A program made the translations under genes and the position numbers. A stretch of 64,000 nt of DNA from Actinacidiphila epipremni (GTDB lineage: Bacteria; Actinomycetota; Actinomycetes; Streptomycetales; Streptomycetaceae). Shown in pieces: positions 57,384 to 64,000 of the stretch (its first letter is position 1; each line of letters opens with the position of its first letter). The stretch spans positions 87,832 to 151,831 of the forward strand of contig NZ_JAATEJ010000025.1 of NCBI RefSeq assembly GCF_012034175.1, given 5' to 3'. The notes below the pieces were generated by a model, which made no database searches, had not been told where the DNA came from, and saw only the letters and a program-made list of their open reading frames with translations.

Positions 57384-58238
57384 TCAGACATACCGCTCGG
57401 CCGCCTCGCCGATGAACTGCCGGGTCGCCTCGGCGCTGAGCGCCTGTGCCCGCAGGTGCTCGTACATCACGCTGTACGCCTGCACGTCGGTGTCCTTCTC
57501 CAGGTAGAGGTCGCTGTTGACGCCCTCCAGATACACCACGGTCGCGTCCGTCGCGTCGGTGAACTCCAGCACCGCGAACTGCCCGCTGAGCCCCGGGTGG
57601 GCGCCCGCGTCGAACGGCAGCACCTGCACCGTCACATGCGGCAGATGGCTCAACTGCACCAGTCTGTCGAGCTGTTCGCGCATGATCTCGGCGCTGCCGA
57701 CCCTGCGGCACAGCGCGGCCTCGTCCACCACCGCCCACAGCCGCAGCGGCGCGTCGGGATCGGTGATGCGCTCCTGGCGCCGCATCCGGACGCTGACCCG
57801 CTTGTCGACCTGCTCCGGTGTCGCCTCCGGGAGGTTGCCCGCGATCATCGCCGCCGCGTAGGCCGGGGTCTGCAACAGCCCCGGCACGACCTGCGGTTCG
57901 AAGACCCGCAGGCTCGCCGCCTCCGTCTCCAGGCCGATGTAGACGCTGTACGGGATGTCGCCGAAGGCGTGCCACCAGCCCTGCTGGCGCGACTCCTTGG
58001 CCATCTGCATCAGCGAGTCGACGATGCGCATGTCCTCGACGCCGTACACCCCGCACAGATCGCGTACATCGCGCTGGCTGATGCTGCGGCGGCCGTTCTC
58101 CAAGCGGCTGATCTTGGACTGGGAGACCAGGAGCCGGGCCGCGACCTCCTCGGCCGTCATCCCCTTCTCCTCGCGGAGCTTGCGCAGCTCCGAACCCAAC
58201 CGGCGGCGCCTGACGGTGGGGTTGACGTTGGCGACCAC
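57384..58238 (-). CDS. scr1: XRE-family regulator (HTH + DUF5753)
   Basis: A 284-residue protein. The N-terminal HTH (about 8-65) includes RLGSELRKLREEKGMTAEEVAARLLVSQSKISRLENGRRSISQRDV. The remainder is the DUF5753 domain (about 85-280), with FEPQVVPGLLQTPAYAAAMI, RMRRQERIT and HVTVQVLPFDAGAHPGLSGQFAVLEF. It is the typical partner of DUF397 proteins and matches the Scr1 position. GTG 58238 follows GGAGGT at 9 nt and gives the common VVANVNPTVRRRRLGSELR start. A palindrome CTGA-TGG-TCAG (58267-58277) just upstream may be its own operator. Confidence 0.88.
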   Translation of the reverse strand: MVANVNPTVRRRRLGSELRKLREEKGMTAEEVAARLLVSQSKISRLENGRRSISQRDVRDLCGVYGVEDMRIVDSLMQMAKESRQQGWWHAFGDIPYSVYIGLETEAASLRVFEPQVVPGLLQTPAYAAAMIAGNLPEATPEQVDKRVSVRMRRQERITDPDAPLRLWAVVDEAALCRRVGSAEIMREQLDRLVQLSHLPHVTVQVLPFDAGAHPGLSGQFAVLEFTDATDATVVYLEGVNSDLYLEKDTDVQAYSVMYEHLRAQALSAEATRQFIGEAAERYV

Positions 58239-58266
58239 AGGGACTGCACCTCCACGCTGAACCGTA

Positions 58267-58277
58267 CTGATGGTCAG
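58267..58277. promoter_or_regulatory. Palindrome upstream of scr1
   Basis: CTGA-TGG-TCAG lies 29 bp before the scr1 start, within the probable promoter. It is an autoregulation candidate. Confidence 0.3.
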
Positions 58278-58385
58278 CAGCCTGCCACTAGCGGTCATCA
58301 CCGCGCTGGCGAATGGTCGTAACAAGCTTGCCCGGCCCCTGCGCCGGGGCGCGCGGATCGCCCTCGCGCGCCCCCGCGGAGCGGA

Positions 58386-58449
58386 AAAACGTACCGCGCG
58401 GGGCACCGGGCCCGGACGTGTGTCCGGCACCCGGCATCCCGCGCGGTAC
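58386..58449 (-). terminator. Long hairpin terminator downstream of the GPP34 gene
   Basis: Perfect 12-bp outer stem (58391-58402/58438-58449) with inner stems of 5 bp (58406-58410/58430-58434) and 6 bp (58412-58417/58422-58427). On the minus strand it is followed directly by GTTTTT. It ends the GPP34 transcript 280 bp after the stop codon. Confidence 0.75.
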
Positions 58450-58619
58450 AGCGGCTCCCGGAGGGGATCTGCGCCGCGGACGGCACCGGTGCACCCGGTG
58501 CGCGGTACCCGGACCCTGCCGTCGGGCACCGCAGCCGCCCTTGCGTCGTTACGTGGTGCGTAGGGGTGTTGCTCGGTCGTACGGAGGTGCGTGCGGTGGT
58601 GCGTGGCCCAGCCGGCGGG

Positions 58620-58718
58620 CTCGGCGTGCTCGCGGTCCTCGGCGTGCTCGGTGTGCCTGGTGTACGTGGTGTACCTGGTGTGCTCGATGTGCTCGGCGTG
58701 CTCGGTGTACGTGGTCGG
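58620..58718. repeat. Eleven-unit 9-bp repeat
   Basis: Eleven consecutive degenerate 9-bp units of the type CTCGGCGTG / CCTGGTGTA, between scr1 and the GPP34 gene and starting 10 bp beyond the GPP34 stop. The period is a multiple of 3 and gives LGV-type text on the plus strand, but that frame continues only as antisense of the GPP34 gene. Confidence 0.85.
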
Positions 58719-58727
58719 CGCTGTACG

Positions 58728-59429
58728 TCAGCGGGCCCCGGCCCTGGCCATCGTGCCGTGCCCCACCGTGCGCTGGGCCTGGGCCGGTGGCCGCTTGGGC
58801 TGCGCGGCCACACCGTTCTGCACGTCCATGACGGCGTGCGCGACGAGACCGCCCATCGGGTCGTATCTGATCAGGTCCCGCAGGCGCGATCGGGACGACC
58901 GCCCCTCGTTGCCCGGATAGAGGTGCTTGCCGAGCCCCACGGAGTGGGCGAGCGCGGCGAGCGCCGCGGTCCGCGGGTCCGGCGGTACGCCGGTGCGGAT
59001 CGCGCTGTCCAGCCGGGCTCTGATGTCCCTGCTGACCGCGCTGTCGGTCGCCTGATACCGGGTGGTCGGCAGCACCCCGCACATCTGACCCGGCACGGCG
59101 TGCACCATGCCGCACCGCTCCAGGTGCGCGAGGTACGTCTGGCGCAGCCCCAGCCGGGGCCCGCCGATCCAGTGGACCGCCCGCACCGGAGAGCCGCGAC
59201 GGCGCAGCAGCTCCAGGGCGGAGTCCAGAGTCGGATCTCCAGTCGGCCGTGGGTGCACCACGGCGATACGATCCCCGTCAGGGGCTATCCGTCCGGCCAG
59301 AGCCAGCTCGACGAGCTGCGCTCCGGCGAGGCCGAGGTCGAGTGACTGCGGCTGCGCCGTGGTCCCGGTCGTCGGGTCCAGGGCGAGCAGCAACAACTCT
59401 TCCGGAATTGTTCTGCGGCTCTTGCCCAT
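58728..59429 (-). CDS. GPP34 (GOLPH3/Vps74-like) family protein
   Basis: A 233-residue protein. The start MGKSRRTIPEELLLLALDPTTG and LGLAGAQLVELALAGRI are typical of the GPP34 family, which in eukaryotes binds phosphatidylinositol-4-phosphate at the Golgi. The role of the many Streptomyces copies is not known; peripheral membrane association is likely. Further text: PRLGLRQTYLAHLERCGMVHAVPG and ARLDSAIRTGVPPDPRTAALAALAHSVGLGKHLYPG. ATG 59429 follows GGGGAGG. A long terminator and a repeat array follow on its downstream side. Confidence 0.87.
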   Translation of the reverse strand: MGKSRRTIPEELLLLALDPTTGTTAQPQSLDLGLAGAQLVELALAGRIAPDGDRIAVVHPRPTGDPTLDSALELLRRRGSPVRAVHWIGGPRLGLRQTYLAHLERCGMVHAVPGQMCGVLPTTRYQATDSAVSRDIRARLDSAIRTGVPPDPRTAALAALAHSVGLGKHLYPGNEGRSSRSRLRDLIRYDPMGGLVAHAVMDVQNGVAAQPKRPPAQAQRTVGHGTMARAGAR

Positions 59430-59657
59430 CCATGCCTCCCCGCGTGGATGAATGACAGGGTGACGCCTCTCACACCGGCCTGTCGAGAGCGCCTTTTCCA
59501 TATCTGCGGGAACCGGCTGGTATGTCGTTCTCGTCTACGGAGGCGGCGCTGGTGTCGCAGACGGGCCGCGGGTCGGTTGCGGGGACCATGTCGGATGTGG
59601 GTCATGACGGGGCGGGGCGCCATCGCGCGCCCCGCGTGATGCGTGGAGGAGGTCTGC

Positions 59658-62177
59658 GTGGCGGGCGAGTCCCCCGGCAGGGAGAAGCAGCACGGAATGT
59701 CGGGGGAGGGAGCCGCGCCGCAGGCCGCGGATCCGAGGCTGGTGGTGTTCGGGACGCCCGCTGTGGCCCGTGGGGCGTCAGTGGCGGGCCCCTCGCCCGT
59801 ACGGCCGCCCGCCGGGCCCGCCGCGGGCGGCCGGGACGCCGCCGCGGATTCGTCCGAACTGCCCGGCTCCGGCGGCGCCGGCCGGTCCTCCGCGGCGTCC
59901 AGCGCAGTGTCCGGTGCGGATACGCCGGGCGACGTAGCCGTCGTGGACGCCACTGACGCGGTGCTTACGCCGCAGGTGCCTGCGGAGCCCGCGGACGGCT
60001 CCGGGGAGGGCGGGAAAACGGAACCAAATCGTGATCCGGCGCCTGGGGCTGATGAGGCGGACGAGGCTGCTGATGCGGCTGAGGTGAGTGAACGTTCAAC
60101 CCGTGAGGCGGAGGAGCCGGCTCCGGCGCCGCCCCAGGACGCCCCGGCGGAGGACCCGGCGGACGCGCCGCCGGGTGAGCGGGGGCGCACTCCGGTGGCG
60201 CAAACGGGCGCCCGGACGGCGGGCAACCGGGCGGGTGAGTCTGCTGAGGGCGCTGAGGGCGCTGAGGGCTCGGGGGGCTCGGGGGCGGCTTCGGAGGGCG
60301 AGCCGCCCGCCGAGGAGCCGGCGGATGCGCCGCCGGGCACGGACACCGGGCCCGAGGGCGAGCACGAGGCGGACGCCGGGCCCGAGGACGGCGCCGGTGC
60401 CGTATCGGCTGCCGGGTCGCGTAACGGCGCCAAGGGCAAGCCGGGCGCTCAGGACAAGCCCGGCACCAAGGGCAAGCCCGTCACGAAGGCCGAGTCCGGC
60501 GACAAGGGCGAGCCCGTCACCAAGGCGGAGTCCGGCACCAAGGACAAGCCCGGCGCCAAGGATGAGCCGCGCGCTGCGGCGGGCGGCAAGGCCGCGTCCG
60601 CCCCGGCCTCGGAGGTCGAGGACTCGGGGGTGCACCGCGCCGAGATCCGCAAATCGCTGCTGCGCCCCCTCGTCTCGGACCTGCCCGCCGAACGCCCCGA
60701 CGCTGCCGCGCCCGGCCGCCCGGTGGGCCGTACCGGCACGCCCGCCGCCGGCGCGACGCCCGGCTGGGCGGCACCGCTGCCGCCGCTCGCGGCCCCCGAC
60801 GGCCCCGACGCCCAGGGCGCCGAGGTCGCGGACGACCCGTTCGGCCCCGAGGGCACCCGGCGCATCCAGGCGCCCCAGGTGCTGCCGCCGGGCTCCGGTC
60901 ACACCGGCTCGACCCCGCTCAAGCTGCTCGCCGAGCTGACCAACACGCCGCCGCCCCGCCCGACCCTCCTGCGCGGCATCCTGCGCCGGTTCAAGATCTG
61001 GACCCCGCTGGTCGTCCTGCTCGCGGTGATCTTCGTCATCGTCCAGGCGGTGCGCCCGGTGCCGACGCCCACGCTGAAGTCGACGGCGGCGTCCTCGTAC
61101 TCCTTCCCCGGCACCCCCCTGCCCCAGACGATGCCGTGGCCCACGCAGGGCCAGTCCGTCGCCGAGGTCGAGGGCGTCGGCTCGCTCGGCGTGCACGGCG
61201 CGCAGACCCCCGTGCCGATCGCGAGCGTCACCAAGGTCATGACGGCGTACGTCGTCCTGAAGGACCATCCGCTGACCGGTAAGCAGAACGGTCCGATCAT
61301 CACCGTCGACAAGCAGGCCGCGGACGAGTCCGCGTCCACCGACGAGTCGACCGCGCACGTGACGCAGGGCCAGCAGTTCAGCGAGCGCCAGATGCTGCAA
61401 CTGCTCCTGGTGCCGTCCGGCAACAACATCGCCCGCCTGCTGGCGCGTTGGGACGCCGGTACGCAGGAGGCGTTCGTCGCGAAGATGACGGCGACCGCGC
61501 GCACGCTGGGCATGACGCAGACCACGTACACCGGGGCGAGCGGCTTCGAGGAGACGACGGTGAGCACGGCCGTCGACCAGCTCAAGCTGGCCCGCGCGGT
61601 CATGCAGAACGAGGTCTTCCGGTCGGTCGTGGCGCTCGCCAACGTCGACATCCCCGGCGTCGGCCGGATCTACAACAACAACAACGACCTGGTGAAGCCC
61701 GGCGTCATCGGCATCAAGACCGGGTCGAGCACCCCGGCGGGCGGCGCGCTGATGTGGGCGGCGCGCAAGAACGTCGGCGGCAAGGACCAGTTGATCCTCG
61801 GCGTCGTCCTCCAGCAGCGCGGTGGCGTCACCGTCAACGACAGCCTCCAGACCGCCCTCGACCGCGCCCAGCAGCTCATCGAGTCCGTCCAGCACGGCCT
61901 GACCTCGGCGACGGTCGTCAAGAAGGGCACGGTGGTCGGCGCGATCGACGACGGCCTCGGCGGCTCCACCCCCGTCATCGCCGCCGCCGACCTCACCACC
62001 CCCGGCTGGCCCGGCCTTCACACCCCCCTCACCCTGACCCCCTCCCACGACCTCCCCCACTCCGCCAAGGCCGGCACCCAGGTCGGCACCCTCTCCCTGG
62101 GCCCCACCACCATCCCCGTCACCCTCCAGTCCGACCTGAAGTCCCCTTCCTTCACGGCCAAACTGACCCACTTCTGA
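59658..62177 (+). CDS. D-alanyl-D-alanine carboxypeptidase with long cytoplasmic disordered tail
   Basis: An 839-residue protein. Residues 1-440 are disordered, rich in Ala/Glu/Pro/Gly, with Lys-Gly/Asp-Lys-Pro-Gly repeats around 260-305. A single transmembrane helix (about 452-472, WTPLVVLLAVIFVIVQAV) leads to an extracytoplasmic S11 peptidase domain: SxxK in PIASVTKVMTAYVVLKDHP, SxN in VPSGNNIARLLARWD and KTG in GVIGIKTGSST. It trims the terminal D-Ala of peptidoglycan pentapeptide. GTG 59658 follows GGAGGAGG. Position matches SCO4439 by memory. The N-terminal tail probably serves regulation or localisation. Confidence 0.92.
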   Translation: MAGESPGREKQHGMSGEGAAPQAADPRLVVFGTPAVARGASVAGPSPVRPPAGPAAGGRDAAADSSELPGSGGAGRSSAASSAVSGADTPGDVAVVDATDAVLTPQVPAEPADGSGEGGKTEPNRDPAPGADEADEAADAAEVSERSTREAEEPAPAPPQDAPAEDPADAPPGERGRTPVAQTGARTAGNRAGESAEGAEGAEGSGGSGAASEGEPPAEEPADAPPGTDTGPEGEHEADAGPEDGAGAVSAAGSRNGAKGKPGAQDKPGTKGKPVTKAESGDKGEPVTKAESGTKDKPGAKDEPRAAAGGKAASAPASEVEDSGVHRAEIRKSLLRPLVSDLPAERPDAAAPGRPVGRTGTPAAGATPGWAAPLPPLAAPDGPDAQGAEVADDPFGPEGTRRIQAPQVLPPGSGHTGSTPLKLLAELTNTPPPRPTLLRGILRRFKIWTPLVVLLAVIFVIVQAVRPVPTPTLKSTAASSYSFPGTPLPQTMPWPTQGQSVAEVEGVGSLGVHGAQTPVPIASVTKVMTAYVVLKDHPLTGKQNGPIITVDKQAADESASTDESTAHVTQGQQFSERQMLQLLLVPSGNNIARLLARWDAGTQEAFVAKMTATARTLGMTQTTYTGASGFEETTVSTAVDQLKLARAVMQNEVFRSVVALANVDIPGVGRIYNNNNDLVKPGVIGIKTGSSTPAGGALMWAARKNVGGKDQLILGVVLQQRGGVTVNDSLQTALDRAQQLIESVQHGLTSATVVKKGTVVGAIDDGLGGSTPVIAAADLTTPGWPGLHTPLTLTPSHDLPHSAKAGTQVGTLSLGPTTIPVTLQSDLKSPSFTAKLTHF

Positions 62178-62187
62178 CCCCCACGAA

Positions 62188-62220
62188 GAGCCCCTCCCCG
62201 CATCTAGGGGGGAGGGGCTC
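62188..62220 (+). terminator. Terminator hairpin after the carboxypeptidase gene
   Basis: Perfect 12-bp stem GAGCCCCTCCCC/GGGGAGGGGCTC (62188-62199/62209-62220) with a 9-nt loop, 10 bp after the stop. It is followed by a C-run, not T. Confidence 0.7.
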
Positions 62221-62269
62221 CCCCCTGGGGGCCCTTGCCCCCGCACCGGCGCCCCGGAGCCCCCACCCA

Positions 62270-62585
62270 GGGGCGCGAGGAACTGCGCGCTCAGCCGCAG
62301 CGCAAGGGACGATCCCCCGACAACATCAAGGGGCACCCCGTAGGCAAAGGGGCGCGAGGAACTGCGCGCTCAGCCGCAGCGCAACGGACGATCCGGCGAC
62401 GGCATCAAGGGGCAGCCTGTAGGCAAAGGGGCGCGAGGAACTGCGCGCCAAGCCACGATCCGGCGGACGATCCCCCGCCGGCATGAAGGGGCACCCCGGC
62501 GGCAAAGGGGCGCGAGGAACTGCGCGCTCAGCCACAGCGCAACGGACGATCCCCCGACAACATCAAGGCGCACCCCGTAGGCCCC
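62270..62585. repeat. Four tandem copies of a 79-bp Streptomyces repeat
   Basis: The phrase GGGGCGCGAGGAACTGCGCG starts at 62270, 62349, 62428 and 62507, an exact 79-bp period. Each copy contains ACTGCGCG...CAGC, GGACGATC and CATCAAGGGGCACC-like blocks. GGGGCGCGGGGAACTGCGCG is, to my knowledge, a widespread iterated sequence of Streptomyces genomes. The period is not a multiple of 3 and no coding frame is conserved. Confidence 0.93.
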
Positions 62586-62589
62586 ACCC

Positions 62590-63786
62590 TCAAAGCGAAA
62601 GCTCGCGCTCGAGCGGCGTGCGAAACCTCGGCGTCACCCGGGCGGAGCCCATTGCTGAGCCCAACACCGCAGCCGCAGCCCCCGTCGCCTCGGCAACTTG
62701 CGCCCCGCGATCGGCGAGCAGCCGCCACACCACCGCCCCGTCAGCCCGTTGCGCCCAGCCCCCGACGACCTCCCCGCCCCACCACACCGTCGGCCCGATG
62801 TTCCCGGAGCGGTCGAACAACCGCTCCGACCCCTCCGGCAGGAACCACCCCCGCTCCCGCCACCCCATGGCCAACGGGTCCAGCGCCGGCAGCAGCGCAA
62901 CCTCCGGCGCGGGCGCCGAACCCCCCACAACCTCCGCCGTGTCGCCCGCGGCCACATACCCCGTCACCCCACCCCCGAGCTCGACCTCCTCCGCGCCCGC
63001 GGCCTTCAGCGCCGCCCGCGTATCGCCCAGCGTCCACCCCGTCCACCACTTCACGTCCGCCTCCGTCCCGGGCCCGTACGCGGCCAGCCACGCCCTCACC
63101 AGCTCCGCCCGCGCCGCAGCGCCCGGCACCTCGGGCAGCGGCTCCGCGTTCGCCCACCGGAACTGCCCGCTGACCCACGACCCCGCGGGCCGCCGCCGCT
63201 CGATGCGCCCCTCCGCCGCCATCGTCCGGATGATCCTGCTCGCGACGTTCTGCGTCGCCTCATACGGCTTGCCCCGCGCCACGACGACCTGCTCCCGCAG
63301 CCTCGGCACCAGCTTCGACAGCTCCGCCCCGCTGCTCTCCGGCCGCCCGTCCAGCGCCGCCACGACCTCCGCCTCGACCTCGTCGAGCCACGCCTCGTCC
63401 CAGCCGCCGCCGTCCCGCAGGAAAACCAGCAGCTCTTTGCGCAGCCGCGCCGCGACCGCGCGCCCCGCGGCTGCGTAAACCTGCGGAGCGAAACTCCGCT
63501 CGACGACGAACATCGTGCGGCGCATCGCGAGCATCCGGGTGAGCGTCGCCGGCTGCCCGTAGAGCGCCATGTCCAGCAAGGGCACCGCCTGCGCCGGGTC
63601 CTTCAGCCGCGCGGCCACCGACAAGTACACCGTCGCCGGGTCCGTCGCGTGCAGCGCGACCAGCTGCCGTACGACCTCCTCCGCCCCGCCCGCACCCCCG
63701 CCGTGCTCGCCGCCACCCCGCAGCAGCCGGGCCGCCGCCCGTACCCGCCGTTCCTCCGCCGAAACCCGCCGCCGTACGTTCGCCAT
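62590..63786 (-). CDS. HTH_42 winged-helix DNA-binding protein (AlkZ/YcaQ superfamily)
   Basis: A 398-residue member of the HTH_42 superfamily, which includes the DNA glycosylases AlkZ and YcaQ. Seen are VVRQLVALHATDPATVYLSVAARL near the N-terminus, SKLVPRLREQVVVARGKPYEATQNVASRIIRTMAAEGRIERRRP (winged helices), RWANAEPLPEV, WWTGWTLGDTRAALKAAG and a C-terminal barrel with LLPALDPLAMGWRERGWFLPEGSERLFDRSGNIGPTVWWGGEVVGGW. Where the glycosylases have their Gln-x-Gln motif this protein has His-Ala-Thr-Asp. DNA repair or a regulatory role is possible. ATG 63786 follows AGGATGAGG. Confidence 0.8.
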   Translation of the reverse strand: MANVRRRVSAEERRVRAAARLLRGGGEHGGGAGGAEEVVRQLVALHATDPATVYLSVAARLKDPAQAVPLLDMALYGQPATLTRMLAMRRTMFVVERSFAPQVYAAAGRAVAARLRKELLVFLRDGGGWDEAWLDEVEAEVVAALDGRPESSGAELSKLVPRLREQVVVARGKPYEATQNVASRIIRTMAAEGRIERRRPAGSWVSGQFRWANAEPLPEVPGAAARAELVRAWLAAYGPGTEADVKWWTGWTLGDTRAALKAAGAEEVELGGGVTGYVAAGDTAEVVGGSAPAPEVALLPALDPLAMGWRERGWFLPEGSERLFDRSGNIGPTVWWGGEVVGGWAQRADGAVVWRLLADRGAQVAEATGAAAAVLGSAMGSARVTPRFRTPLERELSL

Positions 63787-63827
63787 GGCCTCATCCTGCC
63801 CGGATCCGGCCCGGCCGCGTACGCCGG

Positions 63828-64000
63828 CGGGGGCGCCCCCCCCCCCCGCCCCCCCCCCCCGCCCCCCCCCCCCCCCCCGCCCCCCCCCCCCCCCCCCCCC
63901 CCCCCGCCGCCCCCCCCGCCGCCCGCCTGCGGTTGCGGCGGCGGACAACGCCCTGGGCGCCCCCGCGGCCCCCCCCGGACCCCGGGTGTGCGCGCCCCCC
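63828..64000. other. C-homopolymer-rich end, probable assembly artefact
   Basis: From about 63835 to 63920 the sequence is almost only C, broken by single G. The remaining 80 bases are low-quality-looking GC text. No feature is supported. Confidence 0.75.

Noticed and set aside
58566..59345. 259-codon plus-strand frame with LGV repeats resembling membrane segments
   Set aside because: The repeats come from 9-bp DNA repeats and the remainder is antisense of the GPP34 gene.
62270..62585. CRISPR array
   Set aside because: The 79-bp units are similar throughout, without unique spacers between short repeats, and no cas genes are present.
62652..63478. Pro/Ser/Ala-rich plus-strand frames opposite the HTH_42 gene
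   Set aside because: Low-complexity antisense text without motifs or ribosome sites.

Overview
The window is very GC-rich (GC heavily biased to third codon positions), with GTG/TTG starts, GTGA stop-start overlaps, many secreted or lipid-anchored proteins and ECF-type regulators. It is Streptomyces or a close relative. The order pdxH/citrate synthase, dmdR1, a sigma/anti-sigma group, afsK, afsS, afsR, fbiC, an XRE/DUF397 pair and a D-Ala-D-Ala carboxypeptidase follows what I recall of the S. coelicolor core chromosome around SCO4387-SCO4442. It is core chromosome, not a mobile or biosynthetic island. I see no rRNA, tRNA, CRISPR array, prophage or insertion sequence.

Layout. 1-8 kb: end of a flavin/Fe-S oxidoreductase, citrate synthase-like gene, pdxH, a PAS-PAS-GAF sensor, an SIS-domain protein, the iron repressor dmdR1 and a nucleophile-less alpha/beta hydrolase. 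8-20 kb: lipoprotein, CGNR regulator divergent from an MFS exporter, ABC exporter pair, primase/polymerase-like protein, XRE/TPR regulator, a Pro/Gln-rich membrane protein, a solute-binding lipoprotein, and purU. 20-30 kb: translationally coupled sigma factor/anti-sigma pair, STAS antagonist and HATPase kinase; a GlxA-type regulator divergent from an MFS transporter; flavin monooxygenase; secreted trypsin-like protease; TetR regulator. 30-38 kb: the AfsK-AfsR-AfsS signalling locus (Ser/Thr kinase, SARP-STAND-TPR activator, and a 54-residue AfsS with three PDNFHAE repeats). The intergenic DNA there is rich in repeats and G-runs. 38-45 kb: a degenerate acyl-AMP-ligase-like fragment, PPOX and GNAT proteins, a Tat-exported PHP hydrolase, histidine phosphatase, VOC and SDR proteins, and a TMEM175-type channel. 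46-57 kb: fbiC (F420 precursor synthesis), a STAND/TPR ATPase carrying a TTA codon, a NAGPA-family glycosidase, an ADP-ribosylglycohydrolase, a sodium:solute symporter and an aminotransferase. 57-64 kb: scr2-scr1 pair, GPP34 protein, D,D-carboxypeptidase, a 4 x 79 bp repeat array and an HTH_42 protein. The last ~170 bases are a C-homopolymer tract that looks like a contig-end artefact.

The strongest functional theme is global control of secondary metabolism and development: afsK/afsR/afsS, dmdR1, the scr1/scr2 pair, an XRE/TPR regulator and a sigma-factor partner-switch cluster lie within 60 kb. The least explained signals are the structured and repetitive intergenic regions, a short acyl-AMP-ligase-like pseudoenzyme next to afsR, and a probably bldA-dependent STAND ATPase behind fbiC.
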